Shown here: positions 1-11,995 of the stretch, one piece after another
Position numbering within the stretch: the first letter of the stretch is position 1
Layout of the letters: each line of letters starts with the position of its first letter
Assembly (NCBI GenBank): GCA_029964075.1
Contig: CM057148.1
Coordinates: 29,691,916-29,755,915, forward strand
DNA from: Patiria pectinifera
Taxonomy: Eukaryota > Echinodermata > Asteroidea > Valvatida > Asterinidae
Direction: 5' to 3'
DNA: 64,000 nt
Program-made: the position numbers and the translations under genes
Notes under the pieces: model-generated
Databases searched by the model: none
The model's input: the letters and a program-made list of their open reading frames with translations, nothing else
What the model was told of the DNA's origin: nothing

Positions 1-96
1 ATCATTGCAAGACTTAGGTTCTCGCTCTATTTTCCCCTTAATTTAAAATTATCTCAGTGATAAATTTGGAGAAGAAAAATAGCTGATGAAAATGAG

Positions 97-190
97 CAGC
101 GACGACGTGGATTCGAACCAGGGATCTTTGTATCCATAGCTCATCTCGCTATCCACTAGGCTACTGTGTGGTAGCTCGACGACACCCGTT
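97..190 (-). mobile_element. tRNA-derived SINE head
   Basis: On the minus strand TAGCCTAGTGG (163-153) matches a Pol III A box and GGTTCGAATCC (119-109) a B box, 44 bp apart. The putative acceptor arms do not pair, so this is not a tRNA gene. The A/T-rich body probably continues towards base 1. Confidence 0.6.
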
Positions 191-360
191 CTTTAAAATG
201 CTTTAATGTATTGTAACTAGTTCAGTAACTAACAACAATGCTGTCGATGTCATTGTCCGTTCTCATGGATAAACATGAATTATTCATGACATTGCCCCTA
301 ACCCTCCTAGGAATAAAAATTACGCGTCCCGGAGAGAAGGGGTAGCCTGTAGTTCTTATT

Positions 361-985
361 GTATCTGAATGTTTTAACTGGAAGACTGTCACTTCTGACT
401 TAGCCTTGTTAAAGAGAGCTATCGGGCAGTGCTATTGGATAGGATAACCCCGTAAGAGACTTAATTTGGCCCATTGTGTATACAAGATACATGAAAGACT
501 TCCAGCAAGTTAACCATTGTGAATGAATTCAATATAGTCCTCTTTGTTTCCCGGGGCGTATATTTTTGCCAGCGAGTGGGGGATAGGGGGCGGGGGTTGA
601 CCAAAATCCAAAATTGCCCGGCAGTAGAAATTCAGGTGGCAGGGGGGACACCACATTATATTAGGGGGCGTCCTTCAGGATATAGATGTATATCAATATA
701 CACTCGCGCTTACATGAAAGTGGTGCGTTTAAAAGCGTTTGTACTTTGCTTCTCCACTATTCATGTGCTATTATGAATACATTTGGGATGTTCGAAAAAT
801 ACCTCGAAATCCGCATTTTTTGGTCATCTGTTTGTGTTTGACTTGTTAACTGAAAGACTTAACGTCTGGCTTAATCGTGTTGGCTGATGAAGAGACCTAT
901 AGGCAATCTGCTTGGCCCACGTGTAGGCCAGAATGTATGAAAGACTTCCAACAAATAACTATTAATTGTGAATCAGTTCTATGGA
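361..985. repeat. Diverged direct repeat pair
   Basis: The block around 421-537 and the block around 865-985 share TTGGCCCA...GTATGAAAGACTTCCAACAA-type sequence followed by ATTGTGAAT, about 450 bp apart. A related block with GGGCAGCGCTATT and ACCCCGTAA occurs at 50,600-50,715, so this is a dispersed family present here twice. Confidence 0.55.
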
Positions 986-1126
986 ATTGTGTGTGCTCGG
1001 GGACCTTGGCATAATTAAATAATTATCGAGGGGGCGAGTTGGGGAGGGGGCGAGTTGAGGAGGGTGCAAACTGGTGAGGGGGCGATACAGAGGGGGCGAT
1101 TTGGCTAGGGACGAGTTTGTCATGGG

Positions 1127-1394
1127 CAAGGGCGGATCCAGAACACAATTTTTTTGTTGGGGGGGGGACCCAAACCCCATAAAAGCGGGTCGAAAAAATT
1201 ACGGCGTGGAGTTTGGTACCCGCTTAAGGGCCCCGAAAAAAAAGTTGGATTCTAGATGCTCTGTGGTGCGATCTGAGGCAATTTCTGACCACTTTAACAA
1301 ATGTTTTTGAGGAAAAGATGTCGGTGTACGCTTGCCTGCCTTTATTGTGACGTCACTTAAAAAAAAATGGGGGGGGGTCCTGGATCCGCCCTTG
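1127..1394. mobile_element. hAT-type MITE, copy 1 (CAAGGGCGGATCCAG ends)
   Basis: Perfect 15-bp terminal inverted repeats, CAAGGGCGGATCCAG and its complement, bound 268 bp. The interior matches the copy at 18,280-18,577, including ATTCTAGATGCTCTGTGGTG and GCGATCTGAGGCAATTTCTG. Runs of G and A lie just inside both ends. The flanking 8-mers no longer match well, so this insertion is older than the other. It is non-autonomous with no transposase. Confidence 0.85.
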
Positions 1395-1449
1395 GTTTTA
1401 GGGGAAGGTTGGTCATGGGGTGATTGGCAAGGAGAGTTGGTGAGGGGGA

Positions 1450-3120
1450 GTCGGCCAAGGGGCGAGTTGACCTGACATCATGCCTTATTGTTATAGACCC
1501 AATCTTCCCACTTTTATAGTGGTTGGAAGTTAACTGTCAAAAGTCGCTCTCAATGAATGAATACAATAATATCCCATTGACCACGCATTTAAAATGAGAA
1601 TTTTTGAGCGGGGGAGACACACATAAATAATGTTTTATATTGAAGATATCGCCAACCTTAGAAAAATAATCATAATATGGTACCGGTATTATCGTTACGA
1701 CTTATAAATTTATAATTCTCTGTCTTATGAGAAGTAATAAAGCATCCATTTTACTGAGATGTTTCCTTGCATGCAAACCTTCTCCTTGACACGATTACAC
1801 TGGAATTACCCCCAAATCTCAGGAATATAGCAAAGCCTAATTTAGGGGGAATTTTCAATTCAAAGTCCACAATTTGGTGTCCGCTTTCAGAAGCCGGCGT
1901 GGTAAGTCCGGCAAATTATTGAAATGCAATCTGAGCAGCGCGCCGCTGAGAGAATGGGTCCGGCTGGCTTGGCAAGCAAAGTGGATAATAACATTGCTGG
2001 CAGTTTGTGGCCAAAGAAGAAACAACATCAGCAATCCGATGGAATCCAGTTACCACTTACCCAGACCGAAATCAAATTTGTCAATTTGGCAGCAGCCGCG
2101 CGCTCGTGAGTGGGGGCTTACGCGCTGCTTTAAGGACCCGTCATTGAGTCCGTTATACAGCTCTGAAATGCTTCCCTTCTTCTTCCCTGGTTCGAATGAC
2201 AAGCGTCGTGAGATAGTGCTTGAGTGATTCATGTGAGGTTTTATTAGGGAACTTAATTAGGCTGGTTTATACCGCTAACATTATCCACACTGGCATGGGA
2301 GTTCGCGTAGCCATTTCCCGAATCGTCTGCCGAACCTAAACCATAGGTGCATCATTTTAATCCTGTGCGGATCTAAACGTGTATTACCTAAAACATCTTT
2401 AGACACAGTAATGAGCAACTTTATTAATACGTATACTCACGAACCATGAGTTATTTAAGGTATCACAAATGACGTAGTTGTTACGTATAAGGCTTTCAGG
2501 TTTCTTTTAATAATAACACAGTATTTTTGGACCAATTAATTAAGGTCCTCTTACACAAGTTACTTCTTTGCCTATATTTAATCCGCCCGGAAATGATCAA
2601 GGAAAATGCGAATTACCATTTGAAAAAGAAAGTACTAAATAAAACGTTGATTGACAAGTCCGTTGATACATAAGATAATATTTTACTCAGTTAGAGATAA
2701 AAGCTGAAAGTGAAAGAAGGGAATTTGTTGACTATTTCTATTAGTCCGGTATCCTTGCTGTTCCCAAATTGATGAAATTGCCAACTTGATGTCGAGAAAC
2801 GAAGGGGTAGATTTCGTAAATACGGGAATAGTGCTTTGGAGGTTTTAAACGTTCTGTTTAGGACCGGTTGGAGTCTGGATGCTGATAATTACCCACCACT
2901 TCTCAGTCCACAAGAGTCAACACAATTCAAAAATTCGCGCGTACTTCGTGATGTGGCGCAGAACACAGATGTACCGGTGGCGTGTGAATTTAAGACTATG
3001 AACTCACTGGTAGTACTGCGCATGCCTACGTGAGGATTGTGAAGGTTCAACCAATAACATGAATAAAATGGTGCTGGCACCGGATTTCATAGGAGTCCAA
3101 ATTTCATGTGACACTGGAAA
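1450..3120. other. No supported gene
   Basis: AT-rich sequence with short random frames only. A GC-richer patch at 1,880-2,180 gives frames of 60-117 codons on both strands, but they overlap without family features. Confidence 0.5.
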
Positions 3121-3128
3121 AGTGTTCA

Positions 3129-3416
3129 TTGAAAAATTGCCTGGGTTAATTTTACCCGAGCAAGGGTGAAAATTGCAACTACCCAAAATTTGGTTGTGCT
3201 TTACCCAATTGTTTTGGTTAAACTTTCTGTAAAATTCACTCAAAACTTGTGGTCATACATGACCAAATTAAATTTAGTCTTGTATGAGCACAATTAAGTT
3301 TTGGTTGAATTTAACCGAAATTCTAACCCAAACAATTGGGTAAAATGACAACCCAATTTTGGGTATAGTTGCAGGTTTCACCTTGCTTGGGTACAATTAA
3401 CCAAGGCACTTTTCAA
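3129..3416. mobile_element. Palindromic MITE (GGGTTAA/ACCCAA-rich)
   Basis: The whole 288 bp folds on itself. The left arm runs from TTGAAAAATTGCCTGGGTTA inward; the right arm is its diverged complement ending TAACCAAGGCACTTTTCAA. Arms exceed 100 bp and repeat ACCCAAAATTGGG and ACCCAATTGTTT motifs. No coding potential or clear target duplication. Confidence 0.75.
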
Positions 3417-3432
3417 TTAAGACCAGCCAGCC

Positions 3433-3524
3433 ATGTCTTTATCAATCGTTTAAAACCGGCCACGTGACGGGCTCTCGACCAATAGGCATGGGTGAACTGT
3501 CATAGGTATTTATGAATGATCCTT
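3433..3524 (-). repeat. Dispersed CCAAT/E-box motif, copy a
   Basis: Minus strand reads ATTCATAAATACCTATGACAG, then CCTATTGGTCGAGAGCCCGT, then CACGTGGCCGGTTTTAAACG. The same order recurs at 23,005-23,095 and 37,938-38,030. Identity of the element is unknown. Confidence 0.65.
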
Positions 3525-3917
3525 AAAATTATGTCAGAAATGTTTTAAAACTTTGTTAAGCGAAAAGGATGTAATTATGCAATGTTAATGGGGGAGATTA
3601 GTTAAGCAGTTGAGCTTTACAGGGCAAAACGTGTAAGTGCGACACTTGTCGATACCTCGATCCATGGCAAACCGTCTAAAAAAAGTGACATTTGAGAATG
3701 TTGTTTAAAGCCCACTGGGAGAAGAACTGTGTCCGACTTAAGGCTCAAGCTAGTGTGATGGATGCTCGCTAGCGTGTCCGCATCATCTTATCCCGAGTCA
3801 ACCTACTATAGTGGCGACCGTTGCTGGCGATCTTGACAATGCATTCACAGTGAGTGCTTTTGCTTTTGCAAGTGTATGATAATAGGTCGTATGAGGGCGC
3901 TGTACTACGGTGCCATT

Positions 3918-4327
3918 TTAACCCTAATTAATTTAATTTGGGGGGGGGGGGGCGGTAACCTCAACTTTTTCGGCGATAGCCTCGAAAACATGTTTTTTTG
4001 GCGACCCGATCTGTTGTGACTTTTTAGCCTCGAGCCTTGCGCATCTTTTGACATCGAAAACATAAAAAACCACTTAATTTTCCCATACGTAGTGTACACA
4101 GAGCAGAATTACGATTCGTGCATATGAATAATTAATAAGCCATAATTCCAAAACCCTTTGACCTATAGTAAATGAAATTTCTTGGGTATATTTATGAAGA
4201 GTTGTTCAATGCATGTAATGAGTTTCATAATATTTCGTCACTCGATGGCTGAGATCTTAGGGGGTGTGGAACCCCCCCCCCCCCCCCCGCTGAGATATGG
4301 TCAAAATAACCCGGCCCTTTTAGGTTC
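3918..4327 (-). repeat. Dispersed repeat C, copy 1 (CCGGGTTATTTTGACC family)
   Basis: About 410 bp homologous, in inverted orientation, to 16,080-16,492. Shared blocks include GGGCCGGGTTATTTTGACCAT, a long G tract, CCAAAACCCTTTGACCTATAG, CTCTGTGTACAC and a GCGCAAAGCTCGAGGCTAAA-like block. The ends look like AACCCTAA inverted repeats, suggesting a non-autonomous DNA transposon. No protein is encoded. Confidence 0.7.
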
Positions 4328-5080
4328 AAACAGATATGAATGCCCGGTTATTTACTGACGTACAATCTTTCATTTGTTGAAGTAAAGTTGCTGAATTGCT
4401 TAACCAGAAAATGACGTCTTCAAAGCCAAGTAAGAACTAAAATGTGTAGTTCAGGACCCCAATTCCCATTAGAGAACAAAAAGACAAGTTTATGTTTGGG
4501 GACTTAATACCTAAACATTTGGCTTTGATACAAGCAGGACAAATTACTTTATGTGTTTAGAATCATCTGAATAGTTTGCTAAGATGCCATGGGGGGCATA
4601 GCTTGATTTTGTGGAAAGAGGGTTGGGTTTTGATTTACAAAAGAGGTGTCCTAAACTACACGATTACCGTTGTAATTAAGTTAACCTTGGATCTGCCCTC
4701 ACCCCAACCTACCCAAGGAGGTGTACGACAAAAAAATGTTTCCGTCAAATTCTTACATCCTCATTTCGAACTGCCGTCTTTCTTTCAACCGATACCCATC
4801 AATGATGAAATCGTCCCGGTATTAGTCAGTCAAGTTTCCAGAACCAGGCATTATTTTACGTAGGAAAATCCCTTCTTTCTTCATTGTATCCTGTTTTGTT
4901 GAGGAAGTCCCCCAAGGGATCGCACAGAATACTTTGTGTTTCCCTTCCTCGATCCGTGTTGCGTAGAAGCGGTACATTGCTCAGTGAATTTCGTCATACT
5001 CATAGTTAAACTCGATGAACGTGTTTCCTTTCGCTTTTAGAGCTTTACTTTGCAACAACAAGGCAAGGTTATATAATACG

Positions 5081-5400
5081 TCGGGTGCCCGGCAGAAGGG
5101 CATATCAGCGTTCTGACGCAAAAATCATTTTCAAGAAAATTGCATTGAAAGGTTCCATTGTTCCCCCGCGCGTATTATGAATCCAATGTTCCCCCACACG
5201 TAATATAAATCGTACGAATTTGAAATATGTCACACGTATGAATCATAAGTTTTGGAATTGTATTAATTTCTGACGAACATTTTTAAATGTCATTAAAATA
5301 GAGGCAGTTTTCTGCATATGCCCTTTTGCTGGAACATTTTGGTGATTACGCGCTATTGCATATGTGCATATGCACATATGCCCTTCTGCCGGGCACACGA
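5081..5400. mobile_element. MITE with GTGCCCGGCAGAAGGGCATA inverted ends
   Basis: A 25-bp inverted repeat with one mismatch bounds 320 bp (5,081-5,105 and 5,376-5,400). A third, diverged copy of the terminal motif (CATATGCCCTTTTGCTGGAA) lies inside the right end at about 5,316, suggesting an earlier terminal rearrangement. No coding potential. Confidence 0.8.
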
Positions 5401-6286
5401 TTATTATAATTACCACCAGACGGTCTCTCACCACTCTGGAGTTCAAGACTATATTCACTGACGATGGAATGCAACGCCCTCTACGTCGGCTTGATGCACA
5501 TTTCCTTATTTTGTAAACAAAATGCGTTACAAATCGCCAGAGTTACTATTGAGTAATAGGCTTTTTAACTTGATTGCACACAATGTAAATAAACAAGAAC
5601 TATCAGTATCTATAAAAAAGTAAATGTAATATTATAAACTATTTGAGATTAAAATGAAAACCAAATTATGCGCTTCTTACTGCATGGAAAACTCACTGAT
5701 GTCGGTAATGGCTCAGACTCCGCTCAGTTAACGAATATGTCAGTTGAAACTTGGTAGGCCCATGGCATTGTGTGCATGGCTCTTTTTGGTGAAGGAATTA
5801 CGGTGTCATATGAAATTTGGACTCTTATGAAATCCGATCTCTTTACCTTATATATGGACTCTTACCCTCACACGTGACCTGTCACTGTCCATATGAAATG
5901 TATTAAGGCATGCACTATGAACCAATGAGTCCATTATTACACGAGTCCAAATTTTACACTTCACCGGTTCGGCCATAGCGCAGCGTTCTTTGAAACGTTT
6001 GACCTGTGTGGGGGCGAGGGGCCGTGACTGAGTGGCACAGATCCTTATTATATATTACCGGATCCTGCCAATGTAACCGGGTTTCGTAAATTTCTTGTGC
6101 AACGGCAAAAAGAAGCAAGAAAACATGTGAATAATTGTGTTCACAAATTTTAGGTTTTAACCCTTAAAGCAAGGCGGCAGACCTGCGGATTGACATGGTT
6201 TCCTAATCTCGGCACCGAATACTGTGACCCGGATTTTTAGGCATTGCGACATGCCGCCGTTTCCCCCTCATTTTTTAGGGACTATA

Positions 6287-6920
6287 CAGGGCTAGTCATG
6301 AAAAAAAAGAAACCCAAATGTGTAGCGCTTTCCAGATCTAGGATATGAAAGCCCAATTAATAAGCTTCCTTTTAGTGAAAGAATCATTCTAATCGCTCAT
6401 GTACTTTTCCAGTTATGGAGTTTTGAACACAAATACTGTTTTTTAACATTGTCTGCGGATCACATATAGGTACGTGATATTTCAGTAAAAATGAAACCAT
6501 GTCGTATCCTGAAAATGATATCCAAAGAATCCCGTAAGTCTCCGGGGTAGCTAAGTAGAAAGCAGGGCAGGACTATAAACTCTTGACATTGTGAAGCATG
6601 ATATTTTAACGGTGGGAGCAGCACGTTTTTAAATAAATGTTATAAGTGCCAGTTATCACGGCGAGTGTTCTGCTGTGTTTTTCGGTATGTGAATAGTTTT
6701 CGTTTTGCTGAAATATCACCTACCTTTATTTTGGTCCTCGAACAAGGTGTTTGTGTTAAAAACTGCACAACTGGGAAAGTACATTAGCTTTCCTTCACTG
6801 AAAGAAAGCTTACTAATTGGGCTTTCATATCCTACATTTTGAAAGCGCTGCATGAAGAAGTTCTTTAGAAAACAAATAATAGGGGGCAACATTTGGGTTT
6901 CCTTTTTTCCATTCACCCTG
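6287..6920. mobile_element. TA-flanked MITE with long inverted repeats (CAGGGTGA... ends)
   Basis: 634 bp bounded by CAGGG...CCCTG with TA on both sides (6,285-6,286 and 6,921-6,922). Arms of about 190 bp share AAGGAAACCCAAATG, GATATGAAAGCCCAATTA and GTGAAAGAA. TA duplication and CAGGGTG ends fit the Tc1/mariner-like group. A one-ended relative lies at 40,099. Confidence 0.82.
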
Positions 6921-7152
6921 TATTTGATTTCCCCCCCCCCGACTCTGTAAGCGTGAAAGGTGCTTCGTCCTCTTCTCTCCATGGTATTGAAAGTCAACTT
7001 AGTGCTCCGTCGAGGCAGCCATAATTGGTCTCCAATGGACCTCAGAATACATAGCATCGCTTTTTAGCTCGACTGAAATTGAACTGAAATGAAAACGCAA
7101 GATTATGACTTGCTTCTTTTTGGGGGCATATTGAACCCTTGCAATAAACCAT

Positions 7153-7656
7153 TATCATGTTGCGACCATCTTGATTGTTTCACATTCAAATCATCGTAAC
7201 CAAAGCGAGGCTGGCAAAAAAGAAGTCGGGTTCCTTTTTGCACAAAAACAAAAAACATTAGGCCGAATAAAAAAAAATGTTTCTCGTCCGGGTTTGTGAA
7301 AAAAAAGGAGGAAGAATTTTTTTTTTCCTGCAACTGTTGGTGTTTCCACTGTTCAAAGACACTTTTAAAATTAAAGACAAGTTGGATAAGAGAACTGAAC
7401 AAATTTACAGTGTCATTTAGAGTTGTATTGGTCTTCAATGAACAGTTTTATATTTTACGATGAATTTGTGGACTTTTTTGGTGTTTTGTCACTGCATTTT
7501 TCAAAAATAAAAAATAATGAAAAAAAATCAGGCGGCCTCCAAAAAAGGAAGCGGGCGGGGACGAGAAACATGTTTTTGTTTTTTTTTACTTCGCGTTATC
7601 ATTCAGATCTGTTATTGGATACAGGGAACATGACTGAAATGGTGGCAGCATGATAC
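7153..7656. mobile_element. Diverged palindromic MITE
   Basis: Outer ends TATCATGTTGCGACCATC and the complement of GGTGGCAGCATGATA match with a few differences. Inner blocks ATGTTTCTCGTCC and its complement, plus poly(A)/poly(T) tracts, lie symmetrically. About 500 bp in total. The arms are old and interrupted. Confidence 0.5.
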
Positions 7657-7962
7657 ATGTCTAAAAGTTGCCCGTTGACACCAAACAGCTAGGCCCTACA
7701 GCTTATTGTGCCTGGGGTATACCGGTATAATGACCGAATACACAATTAGTGAATCTTCTTCGGACCTAGACAGGGTAGCCAGCCACTATGGAAATCAAGG
7801 ACAACCTGGAGAATGAGTTTCTTCACTTTTCCTGTGGTGTTTTTTGGGGGGAAAAACACCTCAAAGAAGGGAACACTTGGGGATTTTGGAAGGAAATGGA
7901 AACAAATGTTGCAAAATGTTGAGGAAAGGTTTGTTTAAGCGGAGGAGGCCATCATTTGTCAA

Positions 7963-8309
7963 CAGTGGGGCAACCAGGATTTGGCTTGGGGGGGGCGGGG
8001 GCTCAAAATTCATTTTTTTTTTCTTTCAGAAATGTGTATTTTGTTAAAACAAATTTGGGTCTTTTTAAAAATTTTTTTGGGGGGGGGGACGGACTATTTT
8101 GACGTTGGTGGCGCCATTTACACCCCTATTCTACTACTCGAAAAAGGCCACATACATAATTATCACCACGGTCAAATCGTGGGACTAAAAACTAAAATAA
8201 AAAATTGACAAAAAAATAAAATAAAAACGTTTGAAAAAGTCGTGGGGGGGGGTGGCGGAGGCTCGAGCCCCCGAGGGCCCCCCCCCCCCAAACCTTGGGT
8301 GTGCCACCG
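7963..8309. mobile_element. hAT-type MITE (CAGTGGGGCAACCAGG end)
   Basis: The left end CAGTGGGGCAACCAGG and complement of the right end CGGTGGCACACCCAAGG agree at most positions and resemble the common hAT terminus CAGTGGCGTAGCCAGG. Flanking 8-mers TTTGTCAA and CTTGTAAA match at 6 of 8. Interior has G9-12 and A/T tracts. Confidence 0.6.
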
Positions 8310-9104
8310 CTTGTAAACAAGTTGTCGGTGTATTATCAGTATCTCAGTTGCTTCGCTTCAACCACCTCTTGACTTCCCAGCAACCTTGTTAAATTGTAAA
8401 TATTTCTCGTGGAATTTTGGAAATTTCTCAGGGAAATTGCAGGGAAACTGGGAGAATTGCATGTAGCCAAGTGTAATTTTGGTAACTATCTCGCTGACCT
8501 ATTGACTGACTCACTAATTGACTGACTGTCATGTGAGAGCAAGGCAGTCAGTTTTTGGCCAAACTTATATTTGGTTTTACAACTTCCGATTCTGTTTGTT
8601 GGGTAAGGCAACATTTTTATACTTTCAGACCTTGCTTACAGGATGAAAGAAATGAGGACATAATGTTAAAAATGGGTCTGAAAACAAAAACAACACAATT
8701 CGCGATACATAAAGGTTTCGGAGTTATTTGGGGTTTTGGTAATTTATCAAAACTTTGCATATGTTATTGTGCCCCCGCTCACGAAAACACCTTGTTTTCA
8801 GACTGCGACGCGTCATTGACAAAATAACACAGCAGACGAAAAGAAAACTTAAAACAAAGAAACCCTTTGATATATTTTCGTCCGAAGGAGAAAAACAATG
8901 TTTTCGTCGCCCACTGCTGAAATGCAGTGAAACAACAAGAATACCTGATTATAGTTTTCAAGCCACATGGTCACTTGACGCTGCCCGCACGAGTGGGCCG
9001 TGGCACCGTTCATTTACCTGACGTTCCTGTTCGTTTCGGTGACGCGTCCGGTCCATGAACTGACATCTAAGTCAAAGCCTTGGGCCAATGTGAGTCTAAC
9101 TTAA

Positions 9105-9420
9105 GGTGGTATGGGTGGTAAAAAGGGTGGCTAAAGCGCTTGCCTCTCTTCACCGTGGCTCCGGGTTCGATTCCCGGCTCGGAGCATTAATGTGAGTAGA
9201 GTTGGGCGTTGATATGTTCTCTTATGCCAGGGTTTTCTCCGGGCCCTTCGGTTTTCCTCCCTCCGCAAAAATCAAACACTTTCGATCTCTGGCTTTGCTC
9301 CGAGTCAGACATGGGTCGATGTGGCCGGCAGCCATAGGCGCCTCTACATGCCATGGACTCGACCACGTTGTAGCTGCGTCCTTCGCAGTTCAGCTTCTCG
9401 GCTGCGAGTAAGGATGATTA
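9105..9420 (+). mobile_element. tRNA-derived SINE
   Basis: GTGGCTAAAGCGC serves as A box and GGGTTCGATTCCC (about 9,163-9,175) as B box. A characteristic body follows (TTTTCTCCGGGCCCTTCGGT, then TTTCCTCCCTCC). A simple AGTC-type tandem begins about 15 bp after the presumed end. Confidence 0.75.
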
Positions 9421-9435
9421 GCCCCCAAAATTATT

Positions 9436-9485
9436 GCAAGTGACAATGAGTCAGTCAGTCGGGGAGTCAGTCAGTCAGTCAATGA
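9436..9485. repeat. (AGTC)n-like microsatellite
   Basis: Imperfect GTCAGTCAGTCAGTC runs interrupted by GGGG. Similar short TGAC/AGTC runs appear near 8,500, 33,085, 48,570 and 50,605, several beside repeat fragments. Confidence 0.7.
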
Positions 9486-10699
9486 GAGTAGTGCATGCAA
9501 AGAGGACTTGGCATATAGAATCAGTTAAGTCCTTTTGGGAGCTAATTCCGAAGTGACAGTGATATATATATAGCTATAGACTCATGACACTCTGGTGCCC
9601 TCCCCCTAAAAAAAGTGAATTTTTTTTTTGAAATTCGCCAACTTGAAATTTCGACAGGTCAGTTAAAATGATGGGTGCTGATGCCATTGAAAATATAGAA
9701 GAAAAAGAAAGGCAAATGGATCTATCCCCACTTCATCCTGATGTTAATTATTGTAATCGATGTTCTGTTTTATGATGTACGTTGCACTTGAGGCGTCGAT
9801 TCTTAGTCTTGTGTTTGCGGAAGATGAAAAATACGCCATTGCAATTCTTTGTCATTGTTAGTAATCGTAACAAAATCAATCTTTCTCAATACTCAGGGGC
9901 AATCGTCAAAAACAATATTTTCTCGTGTTATGAAGAACACCGGAATTAGATATCTGGGGGCGTGAATTCACATTTTTCCGGTTTTTCCCTTCAATTGTAC
10001 CGAGCACACCGGGGATTACGCTGCAGTTTCCCGGAATTAAAGGCTCGAGGAAACGTGATAGGCGATACAGGCCTTCGTGCGGAAGATTGACACGCAAGGA
10101 TAATAAAGGCTTCTTTAAAATATTTAATTAAGGATATATTTTTAATGTTTAACATAGAACAATCATTTATTTAGATTCATTTAGATTGATTTAGTGAGCC
10201 AATTAAAAAAAGCAATCACAGGAAATTGTAATGTTGGACTCCCATAAAATGACTAATGATTAAGAAAATACAAGCAACTAAAACAACAAACACATACAAT
10301 TAGTACAATAAATATACACACAATTAAAACTACTATCATATAAATTAAAATTTCGCGTTGTTATAATCCGCACGGATGATGGTATAAAACTATTTCTATA
10401 ACGGTCGGTTTTTGCTTTAATTGATCTCATTTCTTCCTGAAGGCAGAGGGTGGAAAAAACTAATTAGCTGGATGATGAATGTCCTTAACTATTCTCGACA
10501 AGCTTCTTCTTTCTTTTTTCATATATTATATAACTTAACACCAATCATGTACGACACGTTTTAGCCACCCGATTTATTAGTCTATCAATTTCGCCCTTAT
10601 AGGAGTGACATTGAACCAGACAATAATAGAGCTGGTCAGCCAAGATTCAAGTACATATTGTTAAAAGTTAATCAAAACATCTCTGCCCGCACCAGACTT

Positions 10700-10850
10700 G
10701 CATTTGAGTCACCAAACATCGAGTCCGAGTCCGAGTCGCCTCTCCTGAGTCCAAGTCCAAGTCCAAGTCCGAGTCATACAGTCCAAGTCCGAGTAACGAG
10801 TCACAAAGGTCGAGTCCGAGTCCGAGTCACGTACGAGTCACCTTGAATAT
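10700..10850. repeat. GAGTCC hexamer array, copy 1
   Basis: Interrupted GAGTCC/AAGTCC repeats over about 150 bp, including GAGTCCGAGTCCGAGTC at both ends and AAGTCCAAGTCC in the middle. Confidence 0.85.
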
Positions 10851-10900
10851 AATTATTTGAAATAAATGTTGAAGTACTGCTTCTTCTTCTACTCGGGTCA

Positions 10901-11116
10901 TTATACACCACGCCCGTCGGATCTAGCCCGGGGCTGGAACCCTTCCAGATCGTCAGGAGTACGTGGTTCTGGCAGGTGCCGGCAGATCAGCAGGTGCTCC
11001 ATTGTCTGTTCCTCCCCACAGTCGCACGCATACAGTTCGTCCGTCCTCGTTGTTTCCCCCATTTCTACATAAGAACTTTGCATCGTCCAGTTCCTGTCCT
11101 GAGGCAATTTAGACAT
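10901..11116 (-). pseudogene. Retrotransposon ORF2 C-terminal zinc-motif fragment
   Basis: A minus-strand frame contains ELYACDCGEEQTMEHLLICR. The spacing Cys-x-Cys-Gly, Gln-Thr-Met-x-His and Cys is typical of the zinc-binding tail after reverse transcriptase in RTE-like and related non-LTR elements. The frame stays open from about 11,116 to 10,901. No catalytic residues are present, so this is a short 3' remnant. It is bracketed by two GAGTCC hexamer arrays (10,700-10,850 and 11,870-11,995). Confidence 0.7.
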
Positions 11117-11461
11117 GACTCAAACCTGAAAAGTCCTAACAGTACTGCTAAAACGTAACACTGTAAAACGTTTCAATTTTTTTTAACAGCTTTTGTCTAA
11201 TTTAATGCACCGGAAATTCATGTGTTACATGACACCTAAGGCAAGGACCAAGTGTCTGGAAAGGATTGTACCGAACACTTTCAAGGTTGCATTTACGCAA
11301 TATCAAGTGTGGACGCTGGGATACATGTTTCGATAATTCATTTCCCAAATCGATGTATCGGAAACAAGCCAGCCACACGTGTGTGTGCACAGTATAGATG
11401 TGTTTCCTCTGCATCGCACAAACTATATCGCATGCTCAGGAGAGAATCGTCTACAAAACAA

Positions 11462-11822
11462 TAGGTGCGGATCCAGAGAGGGGGGGGGGGGTAAAAAACA
11501 CGTCATTTTTTGGCATAGAAACTCATAACAAATAATGCGAACCCTCCCCCCTGCTTTGACCCCCCCCCCAAAAAAAAAGTTGGGGGTATTTGTACACTAT
11601 TCTGTAATCGGGGGTTAATAATCGTCGAATTTGAACAGCGCCCCCTATTGAAATACGGTACCGCCCCCCCCCCACCCACCACCACCACCACCACCACCAC
11701 CACCACCACCACCACCACCCTATGGAGGCAAAGTGTCCGGGGAAAAAAACTGTCTACATTTCTTTTCTTTTTTTTTGGCTGATGAACATAAAAAATTGCA
11801 AAACTTCCTGGATTCGCCCCTG
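11462..11822. mobile_element. hAT-like MITE containing a (CCA)n tract
   Basis: Left end TAGGTGCGGATCCAG and right end CCTGGATTCGCCCCTG (complement CAGGGGCGAATCCAGG) form a diverged 15-bp inverted repeat related to the CAAGGGCGGATCCAG family. The interior carries several G/C homopolymers and, at 11,675-11,719, about 14 CCA/ACC units. Target duplication not recognisable. Confidence 0.65.
11675..11719. repeat. (ACC)n microsatellite
   Basis: Nearly pure CCA/ACC trinucleotide run preceded by a C tract, inside the hAT-like MITE. Confidence 0.9.
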
Positions 11823-11869
11823 GGTAATCTTTCGTTATATTGTTGAAGAAAATGAGCGATTTTCGGTAT

Positions 11870-11995
11870 TTTTGGTCGAGTCCCGAGTCATGCAGGTTGA
11901 GTCCGAGTCCTCAGGATAGAGTCCGGGTCCGAGTCGGAGTCCGAGTCATCGTGACTCGAGTCCGAGACCGAGTCATACAGATCAGGCTCACACCA
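11870..11995. repeat. GAGTCC hexamer array, copy 2
   Basis: Same hexamer as at 10,700, more degenerate, with CATACAG and GAGTCATCGTGACTCGAG interruptions like those in the first array. The two arrays bracket a LINE remnant and a MITE. Confidence 0.8.

Noticed and set aside
9113-9186. Functional tRNA gene
   Set aside because: Box A and B are present, but the acceptor stem does not pair and a SINE body follows. The same holds at 97-190, 22,003 and 29,372.
9436-9485. CRISPR-like array
   Set aside because: Simple tetranucleotide repeats without spacers; nothing else in the window has repeat-spacer structure.
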